Source of the DNA: Pegoplata infirma | Lineage: Eukaryota > Arthropoda > Insecta > Diptera > Anthomyiidae | Assembly: GCA_963921195.1 (NCBI GenBank) | Contig: OY992539.1 | Coordinates: 97,658,964 to 97,722,963 of the forward strand | Direction of reading: 5' to 3' | Length of the DNA: 64,000 nucleotides | In this document: positions 63,183-64,000 of the stretch, piece by piece | How the letters are laid out: each line of letters starts with the position of its first letter | How positions within the stretch are numbered: the first letter of the stretch is position 1 | Notes under the pieces: model-generated | Database searches by the model: none | What the model was told of the DNA's origin: nothing | The model's input: the letters and a program-made list of their open reading frames with translations, nothing else | Translations under genes and position numbers: made by a program

Positions 63183-64000
63183 ATATTTGTTTGTTGGTTA
63201 GTTGATGATCGTGTTCTAACTACGATTGTACAATTTTTGTCTTCTAATTCCCAATGTGAGTAGAGTCGAATGTGTATTAGAACATTTCCATTTAACTTTT
63301 GATTTTTGGATTTAAAAAAAATAAAAAATTTTTTTGAAGGCACATCAAAATCGTTTTGTACACGTATTAACACACATTTAGTGAGTTCAAATCCGTTCGC
63401 GTGAAGAACTTTCACCTAACGGCGCAAAAGTTATGGCGGTTTGAAATTACAATTTTAAAAAAAATCTCAAAATTACAATTTTTATCAGAATTTAATAATC
63501 TTAACGTTTATAAATGTTGCATACTAACCCTTATTAAAATTTATTTAATTATATATATTTTGGTGGATATATATCAAAATATTAGCGGTTAAAGTATATT
63601 TTAATATCTTCATTTCCACTATTTTGCGTAAATTTAAGTTCTATGTAGTTTAAACATTTTAGGAAATTATTTTCTGAATTCTGTAAAGAATTTGCTATGT
63701 AGTTAAGAAAACTTTATGAAATTATCTCCAATAGTGCAAAAATTACAGTAGTTTAAAAATTAATGTTTCTCAATATTATATTTCACAATAAAACAAAGTG
63801 TTGATTTTTTAAAGAACATAAAATCCCAAATCTTCAAAATTTATGAATGCCGCTCAGTTTTGTGATTAAGCTTCATAGGCACTAGCACTTGCCATTTATA
63901 TAAATTAATTTCTATTAGCGGTTTGGGTGTGCCCTGGCGGTTTATGTAGAGACAAAATTGGCGCGTTTTCAGCGATTTACGTGAAAACTAAAGATGATGG
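63183..64000. other. non-coding window edge
   Basis: AT-rich sequence to the end of the window. Only short chance frames (63110-63415, 63401-63592) with no recognisable motif. No element boundary seen. Confidence 0.5.

Overview
This is a gene-poor, very AT-rich eukaryotic window made almost entirely of nested mobile elements, fold-back inverted repeats and short-period satellites. The likely source is a higher fly (Diptera). The support is indirect: GTCY-microsatellite-bearing dispersed repeats that recall the fly DINE-1/SGM/Helentron group, RNase H-bearing non-LTR elements, a Transib gene with a fly-like start context, and an RpL26 retropseudogene. I see no intact host protein gene. The only apparently intact protein gene belongs to a transposon.

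Layout. 0.6-1.2 kb: one copy of a fold-back family that recurs at 34.2-38.8 kb. 2.6-9.5 kb: an array of ~35-bp double-dyad monomers, interrupted by a tRNA-derived SINE (3002-3232, exact 12-bp target duplication) and by a ~3-kb fold-back element. 10.4-19.9 kb: further fold-backs, a GTCY repeat, a Transib-type non-autonomous element with CACAGTG ends and 5-bp target duplication (17503-18906), and a hAT-like element (19082-19899). 20.4-24.1 kb: a hAT-like element containing a truncated LOA/I-like retrotransposon, a TA-flanked element and a TAA-flanked element. 27-28.8 kb: a second LOA/I-like retrotransposon on the minus strand. 29.6-32.6 kb: a complete Transib transposon with a two-exon RAG1-like transposase.

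34.2-38.8 kb: a large fold-back carrying a hAT-like element and a 523-bp tandem/inverted insertion. 42.9-50.1 kb: three copies of a unique-looking segment around two arrays of the 16-bp repeat GTACCTTTTATAAAAA. One array lies in a Helitron-like element (46027-49323) that also holds 146-bp repeats. 51.0-60.1 kb: nested TIR elements and an RTE-like retrotransposon (52736-55457, 13-bp target duplication, one in-frame TAG). 61.2-63.2 kb: an inverted-repeat-bounded region with tandem repeats and the RpL26 pseudogene.

How the parts relate. Many insertions can be read exactly, because the uninterrupted host repeat occurs elsewhere in the window or because target-site duplications are preserved. The strongest biology is the Transib transposon, a member of the family from which RAG1 is thought to derive: catalytic Asp/Asp/Glu, zinc ligands, splice sites, TIRs and target duplication are all present. 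A second Transib-type element has ends matching the V(D)J heptamer. The 42.9-50.1 kb region looks like a recent rearrangement, or an assembly error, mediated by the 16-bp repeat.
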